From Roseomonas sp. (lineage in GTDB: Bacteria; Pseudomonadota; Alphaproteobacteria; Acetobacterales; Acetobacteraceae): a stretch of 64,000 bases of DNA. Under the pieces are notes generated by a model. The model saw nothing but the letters and a program-made list of their open reading frames with translations. It did no database searches and had not been told where the DNA came from. Made by a program: the position numbers and the translations under genes. Location: assembly GCA_031180725.1 (NCBI GenBank), contig JAPSLO010000007.1, positions 186,001-250,000 on the forward strand. Reading direction: 5' to 3'. Positions 27,068 through 35,819 of this stretch are shown here, piece by piece (the first letter of the stretch is position 1; each line of letters starts with the position of its first letter).

Positions 27068-28792
27068 CTACTCCTCGAGAAAGCCGCGCAGCGCGCGTCC
27101 ATTCGCCGCTGCCTTCAGCTTCTTCAGCGCCTTCGCCTCGATCTGGCGGATTCGTTCGCGCGTGACGTTGAAGGTGCGGCCCACTTCCTCAAGCGTGTGG
27201 TCCCGATCCGTGCCAATGCCGAACCGCATGCGCAGAATGCGCTCCTCGCGCGGCGAGAGGCCCGCGAGCATCCGCGCCGTAGCTGCGCGCAGGTCGGTAT
27301 TCGCTGCCACGTCAAAGGGCAGCACGGCATTCCGATCCTCGATCAAGTCGCTGAGCCGTCCCTCCTCATCCTCGCCAACCGGCGTGTCGAGGCTGACCGG
27401 CTCGCGGGCAAGCCGCTGGGCGGCCTGCACCTTGTCGAGTGGCATGCCGATGTGCGCGGCCAACTCCTCCGGGGTCGGCTCCCGGCCGTTCTGCTGCGCG
27501 AGGGCGCGGCGGACGCGGAAAATTTTCGCGGCGGCCTCCGTCATGTGCACAGGGACACGAATGGTGCGGGCTTGGTCCGCAATCGCGCGAGTAATCGCCT
27601 GGCGAACCCACCAGGTCGCGTAGGTCGAGAACTTGAACCCCCGACGCCAGTCGAACTTCTCGACGGCGCGCATCAGGCCGATGTTGCCCTCCTGGATGAG
27701 GTCATTCACCATTATTCCTCGGTTGCGATAGCGCCGGGCGAGATGCACGACCAGGCGCAGGTTCGCCCGCGTCAGCTCCTCCTTGGCTCGGCGCATCTCG
27801 CGTTCGCCACGGCTCATTTCGGCATGGATGCGCCGGATCTCGGGCGCTGCCAGTCCGACCTCTTGCTCAAGCGCGACGACATGCGCGCGGACCTCGAGGA
27901 GATCCCGCGTGAGTGCGTCCGGCAGATGGGCAAGGAGGCGTTGGGCCCCTTTGGCATTGCCGGTCCAGTCGCGAAGGAACTGCTCCCGCTCCACCCGCCC
28001 AGCCTGCGCCAGACGCAGAGCCCGTCCGTCCAGCGCCGTCAGGCGGCGATGGGCATCACGGATGTGCCCGGCCAATTCGTCCAGCCGGTCGGCCCGCAGC
28101 CGCAGCGCCCCAATCAGGGCGGCGAAGGTGCGGCGCCCATCGCCCCTGTATGACGGCAGCCGGGCACTCGCCGCGACGACGGCGTCGAAGGCGGCCAGAA
28201 CTTCCGGCCCGATCCGCTGCTCGAGCGTACCCGCTGCCGGCTCCTCATCCGGCTCCTCCCCGACCTCGGACATCGCCGCAAATGCCTCAATCTCAACCAC
28301 CTCGCGCAGCGGCAGTCGGCCGTCCCCGATCGCATCGCGCCAGGTAGCGATTGTGGCGGACGTAGCCGGGAACTCGCTGATGGCGAGGAGCATCGTCTCG
28401 CGTCCAGCCTCGATGCGTTGGGCGAGCGCCACCTCCTGCTCGCGCGAGAGCAGTTCTGCGCGGGACATCTCGCGCAGGAAGAGATGCTCGGGATTCGTGC
28501 TGGCGCCGAGCGCCGCCGCGTTCAGGTTCCCCCCACCCAGCGCAGCCGGCACGCCCAGTTCATCCCCCTCCATGCCCTGCTCCGAGACCTCCTCAGCGTC
28601 TGTCGATGCTGCGTCATCCTCCGGTAGCAATTCTTCCGCAGGCGCGACATCCTCGACCTCCTGCCCGGCAGGAGGGGCATCGTCCGGAATGCGGTTAGCA
28701 AGATCCTCGACGGCGGACGTGGCGAGCTTGCCCGACATGCGCCCGTCAAGGTTCACCTCGTCCAACATCCCGCCGGTGACAAACCCGTCCAT
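27068..28792 (-). CDS. RpoD-like sigma-70 family factor
   Basis: 574 residues from ATG 28792 (AGGAG upstream; a TTG further up is possible). Region 1.2 is near [22 protein letters not shown]; regions 2.1-2.4 read [20 protein letters not shown] and [20 protein letters not shown]; region 3 [15 protein letters not shown]; region 4 [20 protein letters not shown] and [16 protein letters not shown]. Region 1.1 is replaced by a short acidic, low-complexity leader, and the middle non-conserved region differs from housekeeping RpoD. Probably an additional RpoD paralogue for alternative or growth-phase transcription; the housekeeping role cannot be excluded. Confidence 0.88.
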   Translation of the reverse strand: MDGFVTGGMLDEVNLDGRMSGKLATSAVEDLANRIPDDAPPAGQEVEDVAPAEELLPEDDAASTDAEEVSEQGMEGDELGVPAALGGGNLNAAALGASTNPEHLFLREMSRAELLSREQEVALAQRIEAGRETMLLAISEFPATSATIATWRDAIGDGRLPLREVVEIEAFAAMSEVGEEPDEEPAAGTLEQRIGPEVLAAFDAVVAASARLPSYRGDGRRTFAALIGALRLRADRLDELAGHIRDAHRRLTALDGRALRLAQAGRVEREQFLRDWTGNAKGAQRLLAHLPDALTRDLLEVRAHVVALEQEVGLAAPEIRRIHAEMSRGEREMRRAKEELTRANLRLVVHLARRYRNRGIMVNDLIQEGNIGLMRAVEKFDWRRGFKFSTYATWWVRQAITRAIADQARTIRVPVHMTEAAAKIFRVRRALAQQNGREPTPEELAAHIGMPLDKVQAAQRLAREPVSLDTPVGEDEEGRLSDLIEDRNAVLPFDVAANTDLRAATARMLAGLSPREERILRMRFGIGTDRDHTLEEVGRTFNVTRERIRQIEAKALKKLKAAANGRALRGFLEE

Positions 28793-29386
28793 CTCTCCAT
28801 CAACTCCTGTGCGGCCTGTGGCCGCCAAACACCGCGATCAGGCACCTGCCACAGCGTTGCGGCCGCGGGCCCGAAAGCGGCGGGCACGAGGGTCGAGTCC
28901 GGTCTGTGGGGAAGGCGCGCTAACTCAGCGCACTGCCCGGATGTGGGGTGCTTGATCCGTGCAGACCAGCCTTTTCCTGAACTTTCGGTGCGCGAGTCGC
29001 TCTCCAGCCCGCTCAAGCGCCCCGAAGCTCAAGCGCCCCGAAAGGGAGGCGCTCCCGTCAGACTAGGCTTGCCAAGCGGCTGCTTACGCCGCGATCTGCG
29101 ACAGGTCGCGCTCGAAGCGGCAACGGCCGGTCGGGCGTTGGCGCAGGGCCGATCGATCACCTGCCATGCGCATGGAGCAAGGCGAGCCGCAGCCTCTGAG
29201 GCGCAACGATTGGAACGGCACGCGCCGCTGCGCCTGCTGCCGCGGGCCGCGGGCCGCGGGCCGCGGGTCCGTCGCCCACCACAACTCGCGCTGAAGGGGC
29301 AATGCGGCCGCCGACCAGGCGATGGTCCGCTTCGATCTGCGATGTCTGGACCAAGAACCCGCCCATTTCAGAATCAGCCTGCCACC
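28793..29386. other. Intergenic stretch with a short tandem repeat
   Basis: No gene I can support. Several frames stay open because of high GC but none shows family-like sequence. A 7-base unit CGCGGGC is repeated almost four times at 29241-29267. Upstream promoter elements for the sigma gene must lie at its low-coordinate edge, but I see no confident -35/-10 pair. Confidence 0.5.
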
Positions 29387-31807
29387 TCATCCCCGGACCA
29401 AATACCTGGCAAACGCTCCGCTACCGCGAGCATCGCTGCGCACCCGCGGCTTCGGTACGGAGGGGCGCGCCGCCAGCACGGCCTCGATCCACTCGTTCAG
29501 CCGGCGGCTCTCGGCCATCGCCCCGTCCATGTTGCGGTAGACCTCCGGGAAGCGCATCGCCATCCAGCGCCAAGCCACAAGGCGTCGGTGCACGCGCTCC
29601 GCCAGTTGCAGCGCGTCCTGGCTGGCCCGGTCCGGCGGCGGCAGCCGGCCTGCCCGGGGCGGCGCCACGGCCAAGCCCATCGCGTGCTCGACCGCCCAGT
29701 CGGTTAGCCGAGAGATGCCTTCGTCGCGCTCATCGACCGGGCACATCGCGTAGGTCCAGCGATCCAGCAGCGAGAGCTCGCGCACCCCATCCACCGCCTC
29801 GGCGATCGCGATCTGGGTGGAGAGGTCGCCCAGCCGGTAGTTCGGGTCGTCCCGCCGTAGGACAGAGCGCTCGATCCGCCGCAGGGTGCCGAACAGGCTG
29901 TCCGTTCCGATCTCGGCCGCCACCGCGGCTACGATGTCGGCATCCGGTGCGACCGGCGGGCGGAGGTCGCGCGGCGCCGCGGGGGGAGCGGCAAGTGCAT
30001 GAGCGATCTCCGCCGGATCGCCGCCGCCCGCAAGCACTGCGACGATGCCCTCGGCGTGCTCGCCACTGAAGCGTCCGGCGCGCCCGCCGATCTGCTTGAT
30101 CTCCTGCACGGTGAGCGGCCGCTCCTGCTCTCCGTCGAACTTGCGAAGCGAGGAGAAGATCACCCGCCGCAATGGGCCGATGTTCAGCCCCATCCCAATC
30201 GCGTCGGTCGCCACCAGCACCTCCGCCTCGCCCTCGCGGAAGCGCCGCGCCTCGGCACGGCGAACGGTCGGGCCGAGCGCGCCATACACGACAGCCACCG
30301 TCCGCCCGCGCCGCAGCAGCTCGGCCCGCAACTCGAACACCTCGCGGCGGGAGAAGGCGATCACCGCATCGCCTCGGCCGATCTCGCCGAATGGCACCGG
30401 ATCCCGCGCGGCGACCAGCGGGCCCATGCGCTCGAGCCGCACCTCTTCCAGCGGATCACCGCAGAGCGACGCGATGCGACGGAGCATCGGCGCCGCGTCA
30501 GGCGCGCCAAGGATGATCACGGTCCGCGCCGGCACGCCCATGATCGCGGCAGTCCAGGCCGGGCCGCGCTCGGGGTCGGCCAGCATCTGGGCCTCATCGA
30601 TCACCGCGATATCCAACGGCGTGCGGAACGGGCACATCTCGACTGTTGCGGCGGTGTGCCGGCTGCCGGGCACTACGATCCGCTCCTCGCCCGTGGAGAG
30701 TGCGGTCGCAATGCCCTGCGCTTCCAGCGCCTCGCGATACTCATGGGCCAGCAAGCGCAGCGGGCCGAGGATGATCCCGCTCTCCGCCTGAGCGAGCTGC
30801 GACAAGCCGAAATAGGTCTTGCCGGAGTTCGTCGGCCCAAGGCAGGCGACCAGGCGCCGGTCCAGCGCGCGCGCCGTCGCGAAATGCGCGGCATAGCGGT
30901 CGAGCCCCGCCACGCGCGCAACAGCCGCATTGCTCCCCCCTCGTCCCTCGTCCCGAGCCGTGCGCCGCGCTTCCGCGGGCCGCTCGCCGGTGCTCCGGCG
31001 CCAATCCGGCACGGCACCGCGCAGCCGCCCCAGCACTTCGGGATCGAACTCCGCCTCCCGCGTCGTCCGGCCGCCTCGCCGCACCTCGACCCGCCGCGCC
31101 ACCGGCACCAGGCCGGCGCGGATCCAGCGCTCGGCCTCCTCTCGCGTGCAGCCGAGCAGGGAGGGCACGGCCTCACCGCCGACCAGCGAGGCCTCCCAGG
31201 CCTTCAGCCGGCGCTCCTCCTTGGCACGGGTCTCGCGCGCGGCGCGGGCGGCCTCGCGGCGCTCGCTCCGGCGCCGGCGCTCCGTCTCGACAGCGCGCCG
31301 GGCGAAGGCGGCAGCATCCGGGGCCGGCAGGGCGAAGGCCTCGGCAACCAGCGCGGCACAATGCCCGACCGCATCCAGGTTAGCCTCGCCGGGGGTCGCC
31401 CTTGGCAGGTCATCAAGCGCAGCGGCGAGGGCCGCCGCGGGCGTGTCGTATCCGCCAAGACGAGCAAGAACGGCTTCGCGCAACGCCGCCAGCAGTTCGC
31501 CATCGTCGGCGGCCGGGTTCGAGACCGCGGTGACGGCGAGATCAAGATCGGCCGGGCTCACCGGAAGCGCTCCGGCACGTGCTTTCAGCACCGCAAGGCG
31601 TTCGCGCCAGGCGCGGCGCCGGACGTCCAGCAGCGCCCGACGCAGCGCCTCCTCCGAGCCCGGCGGCCCACCGCCGAGCGCCCGCAAAAGCGGATGCACC
31701 TCCTGCGGGCCCAGTTCCAGCCCGGCCGCCCGCGCCGTCTCGCGCAGCGTTTGCAGGGCATCTTGTGCGCGATCGGCTGCCACATCCGTCTCCTCTCGAT
31801 CGAGCAT
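29387..31807 (-). CDS. SUV3-like DEAD/DEAH-box RNA helicase
   Basis: 806 residues. An N-terminal ~310-residue part of Arg/Glu-rich helices precedes the helicase core: Walker A GPTNSGKT (near residue 323), motif II VIDEAQML, and QIGGRAGRFSGEHAEG (motif VI). The pair GPTNSGKT and DEAQ is diagnostic of the SUV3 family, whose mitochondrial members partner with exoribonucleases in RNA decay. The C-terminal region (ELSLLDRWTYAMCPVDERD...) matches the SUV3 C-terminal domain. Cytoplasmic. It starts 28 bases after hflX on the same strand. Confidence 0.85.
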   Translation of the reverse strand: MLDREETDVAADRAQDALQTLRETARAAGLELGPQEVHPLLRALGGGPPGSEEALRRALLDVRRRAWRERLAVLKARAGALPVSPADLDLAVTAVSNPAADDGELLAALREAVLARLGGYDTPAAALAAALDDLPRATPGEANLDAVGHCAALVAEAFALPAPDAAAFARRAVETERRRRSERREAARAARETRAKEERRLKAWEASLVGGEAVPSLLGCTREEAERWIRAGLVPVARRVEVRRGGRTTREAEFDPEVLGRLRGAVPDWRRSTGERPAEARRTARDEGRGGSNAAVARVAGLDRYAAHFATARALDRRLVACLGPTNSGKTYFGLSQLAQAESGIILGPLRLLAHEYREALEAQGIATALSTGEERIVVPGSRHTAATVEMCPFRTPLDIAVIDEAQMLADPERGPAWTAAIMGVPARTVIILGAPDAAPMLRRIASLCGDPLEEVRLERMGPLVAARDPVPFGEIGRGDAVIAFSRREVFELRAELLRRGRTVAVVYGALGPTVRRAEARRFREGEAEVLVATDAIGMGLNIGPLRRVIFSSLRKFDGEQERPLTVQEIKQIGGRAGRFSGEHAEGIVAVLAGGGDPAEIAHALAAPPAAPRDLRPPVAPDADIVAAVAAEIGTDSLFGTLRRIERSVLRRDDPNYRLGDLSTQIAIAEAVDGVRELSLLDRWTYAMCPVDERDEGISRLTDWAVEHAMGLAVAPPRAGRLPPPDRASQDALQLAERVHRRLVAWRWMAMRFPEVYRNMDGAMAESRRLNEWIEAVLAARPSVPKPRVRSDARGSGAFARYLVRG

Positions 31808-31834
31808 CGGTTCACCCCTTGGCGGCCGGCGAAC

Positions 31835-33184
31835 TCAGCCCTGCCCGGCGCCGCCAACGCTGGGACAGCTGTCCCTCGCAAGGCGCTTCACCTGCCGTTC
31901 GAATCGGGCGTGGTCCTCCGGGGCGAGCCGCACGATGACATGGACTGCATCGTCCTTATCCCGCCGCTCGACCACTTCGCCGTGCCGGTAAAGCCAGGCA
32001 AGCTCCGCCCCGTCCGAGGCTGGGATGTCGTAGCCCACCGTGACCATGCCTTCCGACAGGCGCGCATCGATCGCGTCAAGGAGGATGGGCAGCCCCTCCC
32101 CGGTCAGTGCGGAGATGGCCACCGCGCCCGGCCTGGCCTCGACGTGCCCGGCGCCGCCGATCAGGTCAATCTTGTTCAGCACCTCGATGGTGCGCCGCTC
32201 CCACCCAGCGTCCAGCGTGCCCTCCTTCACCATCGTCTCGAGCACGGTAGCCACATCGGCCCGCTGCGCCTGGCTGTCGGGGTGGGAGATGTCCCGCACA
32301 TGCAGGATCACGTCGGCCTCGGCCACCTCCTCGAGCGTGGCGCGGAAGGAAGCGACCAGTTCGGTCGGTAGTGCGGAAATGAAGCCCACCGTGTCGGAAA
32401 GGATCGCCTCCCGCCCGGAGGGCAGGCGCAGGCCCCGCAGAGTGGGATCGAGCGTGGCGAAGAGCTGATCCTGCGCATAGACCCCTGCACCTGTCAGGGC
32501 GTTGAAGAGGGTGGATTTCCCCGCATTGGTGTAGCCTACCAACGCCACCACCGGATGGTCGGCGCGACGTCGCGCTTCCCGGTGCAGCCCGCGGGTGCGG
32601 CGCACCTCCTCGACTTCCTCGTTCAGCCGCGCGATCCGGTCGCCGATGATGCGCCGATCCGCCTCGAGCTGCGTTTCACCAGGGCCACCCAGGAAGCCGA
32701 AGCCGCCGCGCTGACGACCGAGATGGGTCCAGGATCGCACCAAACGGCTGCGCTGGTACTGCAGATGCGCAAGCTCGACCTGTAGCGCGCCTTCGCGCGT
32801 GCGGGCGCGCTCCCCGAAGATGTCGAGGATGAGGCCCGTGCGGTCGATCACCTTGCAGCGCCAGTCCCGTTCCAGATTGCGCTGCTGTACAGGGCTGAGC
32901 GGCGCGTCCACGATGGCGAGCGCGATATCGTTCGCGGCGATAGCTTCACCCAGGGTGGCGACCTGTCCCTCGCCGAGCAGGGTTGCCGGCCGGGGTGCGC
33001 GAAGCGGAACGACCGCGGTGTGCGCCACCTCGAGGCCTATGGAGCGCGCGAGCTCGACGGCCTCGGCGAGCCGCGCTTCGCTGCTCCGCGGCTGCGGGCC
33101 ACCCTCCGCGGGCAGGATGATAGCGGCACGCGTCGGGCCGGAATCGGTCTCGTGCATGTCGGAGGCGGATCGTGTGTCGCTCAT
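31835..33184 (-). CDS. hflX: Ribosome-associated GTPase HflX
   Basis: 449 residues. N-terminal HflX domain with the Gly-rich segment TLLGEGQV and GFGFLGGPGETQLEADRR, then a G domain: G1 GYTNAGKST (near residue 216), G2 around LFATLDPT, G3 DTVGF, G4 NKID. HflX splits stalled 70S ribosomes under stress. In many proteobacteria hfq lies just upstream; here it does not. ATG 33184 or the internal ATG nine codons later could be the start. Confidence 0.95.
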   Translation of the reverse strand: MSDTRSASDMHETDSGPTRAAIILPAEGGPQPRSSEARLAEAVELARSIGLEVAHTAVVPLRAPRPATLLGEGQVATLGEAIAANDIALAIVDAPLSPVQQRNLERDWRCKVIDRTGLILDIFGERARTREGALQVELAHLQYQRSRLVRSWTHLGRQRGGFGFLGGPGETQLEADRRIIGDRIARLNEEVEEVRRTRGLHREARRRADHPVVALVGYTNAGKSTLFNALTGAGVYAQDQLFATLDPTLRGLRLPSGREAILSDTVGFISALPTELVASFRATLEEVAEADVILHVRDISHPDSQAQRADVATVLETMVKEGTLDAGWERRTIEVLNKIDLIGGAGHVEARPGAVAISALTGEGLPILLDAIDARLSEGMVTVGYDIPASDGAELAWLYRHGEVVERRDKDDAVHVIVRLAPEDHARFERQVKRLARDSCPSVGGAGQG

Positions 33185-33216
33185 GCTGGTGTCCTTTCCC
33201 CGTCCCTAGGTGCCCC

Positions 33217-33237
33217 CCGACCTGGCAGCCAGGTCGG
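33217..33237. promoter_or_regulatory. Perfect 9-bp hairpin in the hflX leader
   Basis: CCGACCTGG-CAG-CCAGGTCGG is an exact inverted repeat with a three-base loop, 33 bases before the hflX start on its upstream side. No U-run follows on either strand. It could be an operator, a leader hairpin that affects hflX expression, or a weak terminator. Confidence 0.5.
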
Positions 33238-33793
33238 TGGAGCGTGTTCCCGGCGCTATCGGTGCCGCTCTCGTCGGCAATGCGGCTTTCCTGTCCTGGC
33301 CCCTCGCCGAGGCCGTTCCCTTGGCGCGATTTGCCGTGGTCATCGCCGCCTTCTCTCGCCTTTCGCTCGACTGACCCTCCAAAGCTGTGCGAGGAACCGC
33401 GGTTCCGGGTGGGACACGGCCGTGTCTGGTTGCCGCGCGAGAGCCGTCGCGGTTCGGTGCCATGTTGAGCAGCAAGAGGCCGGCCGGCGAGCCCGTCGTC
33501 ATGCAACCGTCCGGCAAGCCGCGGGATTTCCGGGCGACCCGCAATGCAGTGGAGCTGGAGCACGACTCACCGGCAGCCGCCTACTTCCCTGCTCAGTAGC
33601 CCGTCCGCTGCAAAGCCGGTTCTGGACTACGATGGCTGCGGGCCGCGTTCTGACCGGAGCCGCATTTCCGCGTCGTGACCAGACCGGCGCAGGGCGTAAA
33701 GGCCCTGACCTTGACCACCGTCAACAGAGCAGAAGAGAGCAGAAGAGAGCAGAAGAACGGGCTGCCGTCGCGCGCCCCAGTTCCAGGATCCGG
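33238..33793. other. Intergenic stretch between hflX and marC, with a 10-bp tandem repeat
   Basis: I see no supported gene; hfq is not here in any frame. Right before marC the unit AGAGCAGAAG occurs three times in a row (33726-33755). A short minus-strand frame from 33343 (MTTANRAKGTASARG...) has only a weak ribosome site and runs through the hairpin; I do not call it. Confidence 0.5.
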
Positions 33794-34849
33794 ATGGGCA
33801 TGAACATCGACCTACTGCTCTCGACGCTTGTCACGCTGCTCGTGACCGTGGACCCGGTGGGCTTGGCGCCGATATTCCTGTCGCTCACAGAGCGACTGAC
33901 ACTGAAGAAGCGCCGGTCGGTCGCGTTCAGAGCCGCCGCCATTTCTTTCCTCGTCCTGGCGTTTTTCGTCCTCGCCGGACAGCGATTGCTGGATTGGCTC
34001 GGCATAGGATTGCCGGCGTTCCGGATCGGCGGCGGGCTGCTGCTGTTCTGGATTGCCTTCGAGATGGTCTTCGAGCGCCGTGCGGAGCGGAAGCAGAAGA
34101 CGGCCGAGCAGAACCACCGTCGGGATCTGGCGGCCTTCCCCTTGGCCATTCCCCTAGTCGCCGGCCCTGGCGCCATCACTGCCGTGATACTGCTCTCCTC
34201 TCGCGCCGACGGAAGTGTCGTGGCGCTGGCATTGCTCCTGCTGCTCGTCGGGTCGGTGGTCCTTGCATGCCTGGGCGTCTTCCTGGCGTCGCAGCGCATT
34301 TCTCGCCTCCTCGGGCGTACCGGCAGCATCGTCCTCACCCGGCTCCTGGGCGTACTACTGACTGCCCTCGCCGTGCAGTTCGTGGCCGACGGAACACGCG
34401 CCCTGCTGCAGGAGAACGGTGGAGAACCGCCGGCCACCTGCGGAGCACCCGCTTTGCGTGTGATGACGTGGGCGCCTGCACGTCCCAAAGCTGACAGACG
34501 CGCCGCTCCGCTTCCGTATGTTGTTTCTTTGGGCGAGGCATCCGCCGCATCGGCCGCCGCGTTGCGCTTGGCACATGGGACGGCGATCTGCGCGCGATTA
34601 CATCCGTTCCGCCGGGCCGACGTCGCAGGAGTGCCACCATGGTCGCACTGTCACCACCGGCGAGCACCCTGCACGGCCGTGTCGGACCAACAGGCGTTGG
34701 TCTGGCGCTTGTCATGCTCCTCGTCGCGCAAGCCGCCTTCGGCCAGGGCCAGGAGAGTGTGGTGGCACCGATGGGGCCCCAGACCACCGCCCGGCCCGCG
34801 CCGCTATCCTCGATTGCCGCCGTCTCCGTCAGCTCGGGACGAGCCGTAG
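33794..34849 (+). CDS. MarC-family membrane protein with abnormal C-terminal extension
   Basis: The first ~210 residues are a complete MarC protein: MNIDLLLSTLVTLLVTVDPVGLAPIF, six membrane helices, IPLVAGPGAITAVILL and a final LTRLLGVLLTALAVQFVADG. The family normally ends just after this. Here the frame runs on for ~140 residues of Arg/Pro/Ala-rich sequence over the next gene in another frame. A one-base shift would reach two TGA codons near 34460, so loss of the native stop by a small indel is the likely cause. Inner membrane; function of MarC proteins is not settled. Confidence 0.75.
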   Translation: MGMNIDLLLSTLVTLLVTVDPVGLAPIFLSLTERLTLKKRRSVAFRAAAISFLVLAFFVLAGQRLLDWLGIGLPAFRIGGGLLLFWIAFEMVFERRAERKQKTAEQNHRRDLAAFPLAIPLVAGPGAITAVILLSSRADGSVVALALLLLLVGSVVLACLGVFLASQRISRLLGRTGSIVLTRLLGVLLTALAVQFVADGTRALLQENGGEPPATCGAPALRVMTWAPARPKADRRAAPLPYVVSLGEASAASAAALRLAHGTAICARLHPFRRADVAGVPPWSHCHHRRAPCTAVSDQQALVWRLSCSSSRKPPSARARRVWWHRWGPRPPPGPRRYPRLPPSPSARDEP

Positions 34850-35031
34850 AGCCATTGCCAGTTCCGCCGCCAGTTCCCGAGGAGCGCGGTTGGGGTTTTG
34901 TGCCGCCCGGCTCGGTCCGACTTGCCTCGCCCGATCGGCTGGCCTGCAGCGACATACAGGACCGAAATGGGCGGTCGCGCTGCGAGGCGCGCCGCAGCCC
35001 ACCCGCACCGCCGGCGGAGGGTCAGCCGTGA
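34639..35031 (+). CDS. Small secreted Pro-rich hypothetical protein
   Basis: 130 residues. AGGAG lies seven bases before the ATG. Signal-type N-terminus (GVGLALVMLLVAQAAFGQGQ), then a Pro/Ser-rich low-complexity linker and a short C-terminal part with two Cys (LACSDIQDRNGRSRCEARR). Its stop overlaps the GTG start of the dehydrogenase small subunit (GTGA), so it is part of that operon. I do not recognise a family; a periplasmic accessory role is inference from position. Confidence 0.6.
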   Translation: MVALSPPASTLHGRVGPTGVGLALVMLLVAQAAFGQGQESVVAPMGPQTTARPAPLSSIAAVSVSSGRAVEPLPVPPPVPEERGWGFVPPGSVRLASPDRLACSDIQDRNGRSRCEARRSPPAPPAEGQP

Positions 35032-35819
35032 GCCACGAGGACGATCGGGGCGCCATTGCGCGCCGCAGCCTGTTCCGTGGAGCGGCCGGGCTCGGCGCCG
35101 TCACGACCCTGCCTGCCGCGGCATCGGCCCAAACTGCCAGCACAGCGATGCCGGCACCCGGGACGGTCGCCGCCTGGCGCGCTGGCGCACGGGCAGCGAG
35201 CGACCGGCCGCGGGCGGCGCCTTACCGCTTCTTCAATGCCGTGGAAGCGGACTTCGTCGAAGCTGCGGTGGACCGCCTGATCCCGGACGACGACGAGTGG
35301 CCCGGCGCCCTCTGGGCCGGCGTGCCCACCTATATCGACGGCCAGCTTGCAGGGGGCTACGGCCAGGGTGCGCGTTTCTACGGCGCAGGCCCGTGGGCAC
35401 CGGGGCTGCCGAGCCAGGGCTATCAACTGCCCCTGAATCCGTCGCAGCTCTACCGCACCTCCCTTACCGCCCTGCTGCGGGACCTCGGCACCCGTCGGCT
35501 CGACTTCGCCCATGCGGCGCCAGAGACGCGAGACGCCTTCCTGCGCGACGTAGAGGCCGGGCGGATTGACTGCGGAGGCTTTCCCTCTTCGGTCTTCTTT
35601 GAGACGCTGCTGGCGAACACCATCGAGGGGTACTTCGCCGACCCATCCTATGGTGGCAATCGCGACATGGTCGGCTGGCGGATGATCGGCTTTCCCGGCG
35701 CCTACGCCGCCTATCTTCAGATCTACACCAATCACGGCATGCGCTTCGATGTCGAGCCAATGGCGATGGGCTCGGCCGGCCAGCATCAGCACGGGCCTGG
35801 AGGCCACCGGCATGGCTAG
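35028..35819 (+). CDS. Gluconate 2-dehydrogenase subunit 3 family protein
   Basis: 263 residues from GTG 35028 with GGAGG at good spacing. A Tat signal (ARRSLFRGAAGLGAVTTLPA) precedes the mature part; FNAVEADFVEAAVDRLIPDD is the start of the gluconate_2-dh3 domain, followed by GVPTYIDGQLAGGYG and a C-terminal DMVGWRMIGFPGAYA. The family's small subunit is exported with the flavoprotein and stabilises it. It ends with a His-rich tail (QHQHGPGGHRHG) and overlaps the GMC gene by eight bases. Confidence 0.9.
   Translation: MSHEDDRGAIARRSLFRGAAGLGAVTTLPAAASAQTASTAMPAPGTVAAWRAGARAASDRPRAAPYRFFNAVEADFVEAAVDRLIPDDDEWPGALWAGVPTYIDGQLAGGYGQGARFYGAGPWAPGLPSQGYQLPLNPSQLYRTSLTALLRDLGTRRLDFAHAAPETRDAFLRDVEAGRIDCGGFPSSVFFETLLANTIEGYFADPSYGGNRDMVGWRMIGFPGAYAAYLQIYTNHGMRFDVEPMAMGSAGQHQHGPGGHRHG

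Noticed and set aside
29999-32371. 790-residue open frame on the plus strand
   Set aside because: Antisense to the SUV3-like helicase and hflX; low-complexity Arg/His/Gln-rich sequence with no family features.
33020-33793. Long in-frame N-terminal extension of MarC
   Set aside because: It crosses the hflX start region, the hairpin and the tandem repeat; MarC proteins begin at MNID-type starts such as 33794/33800.
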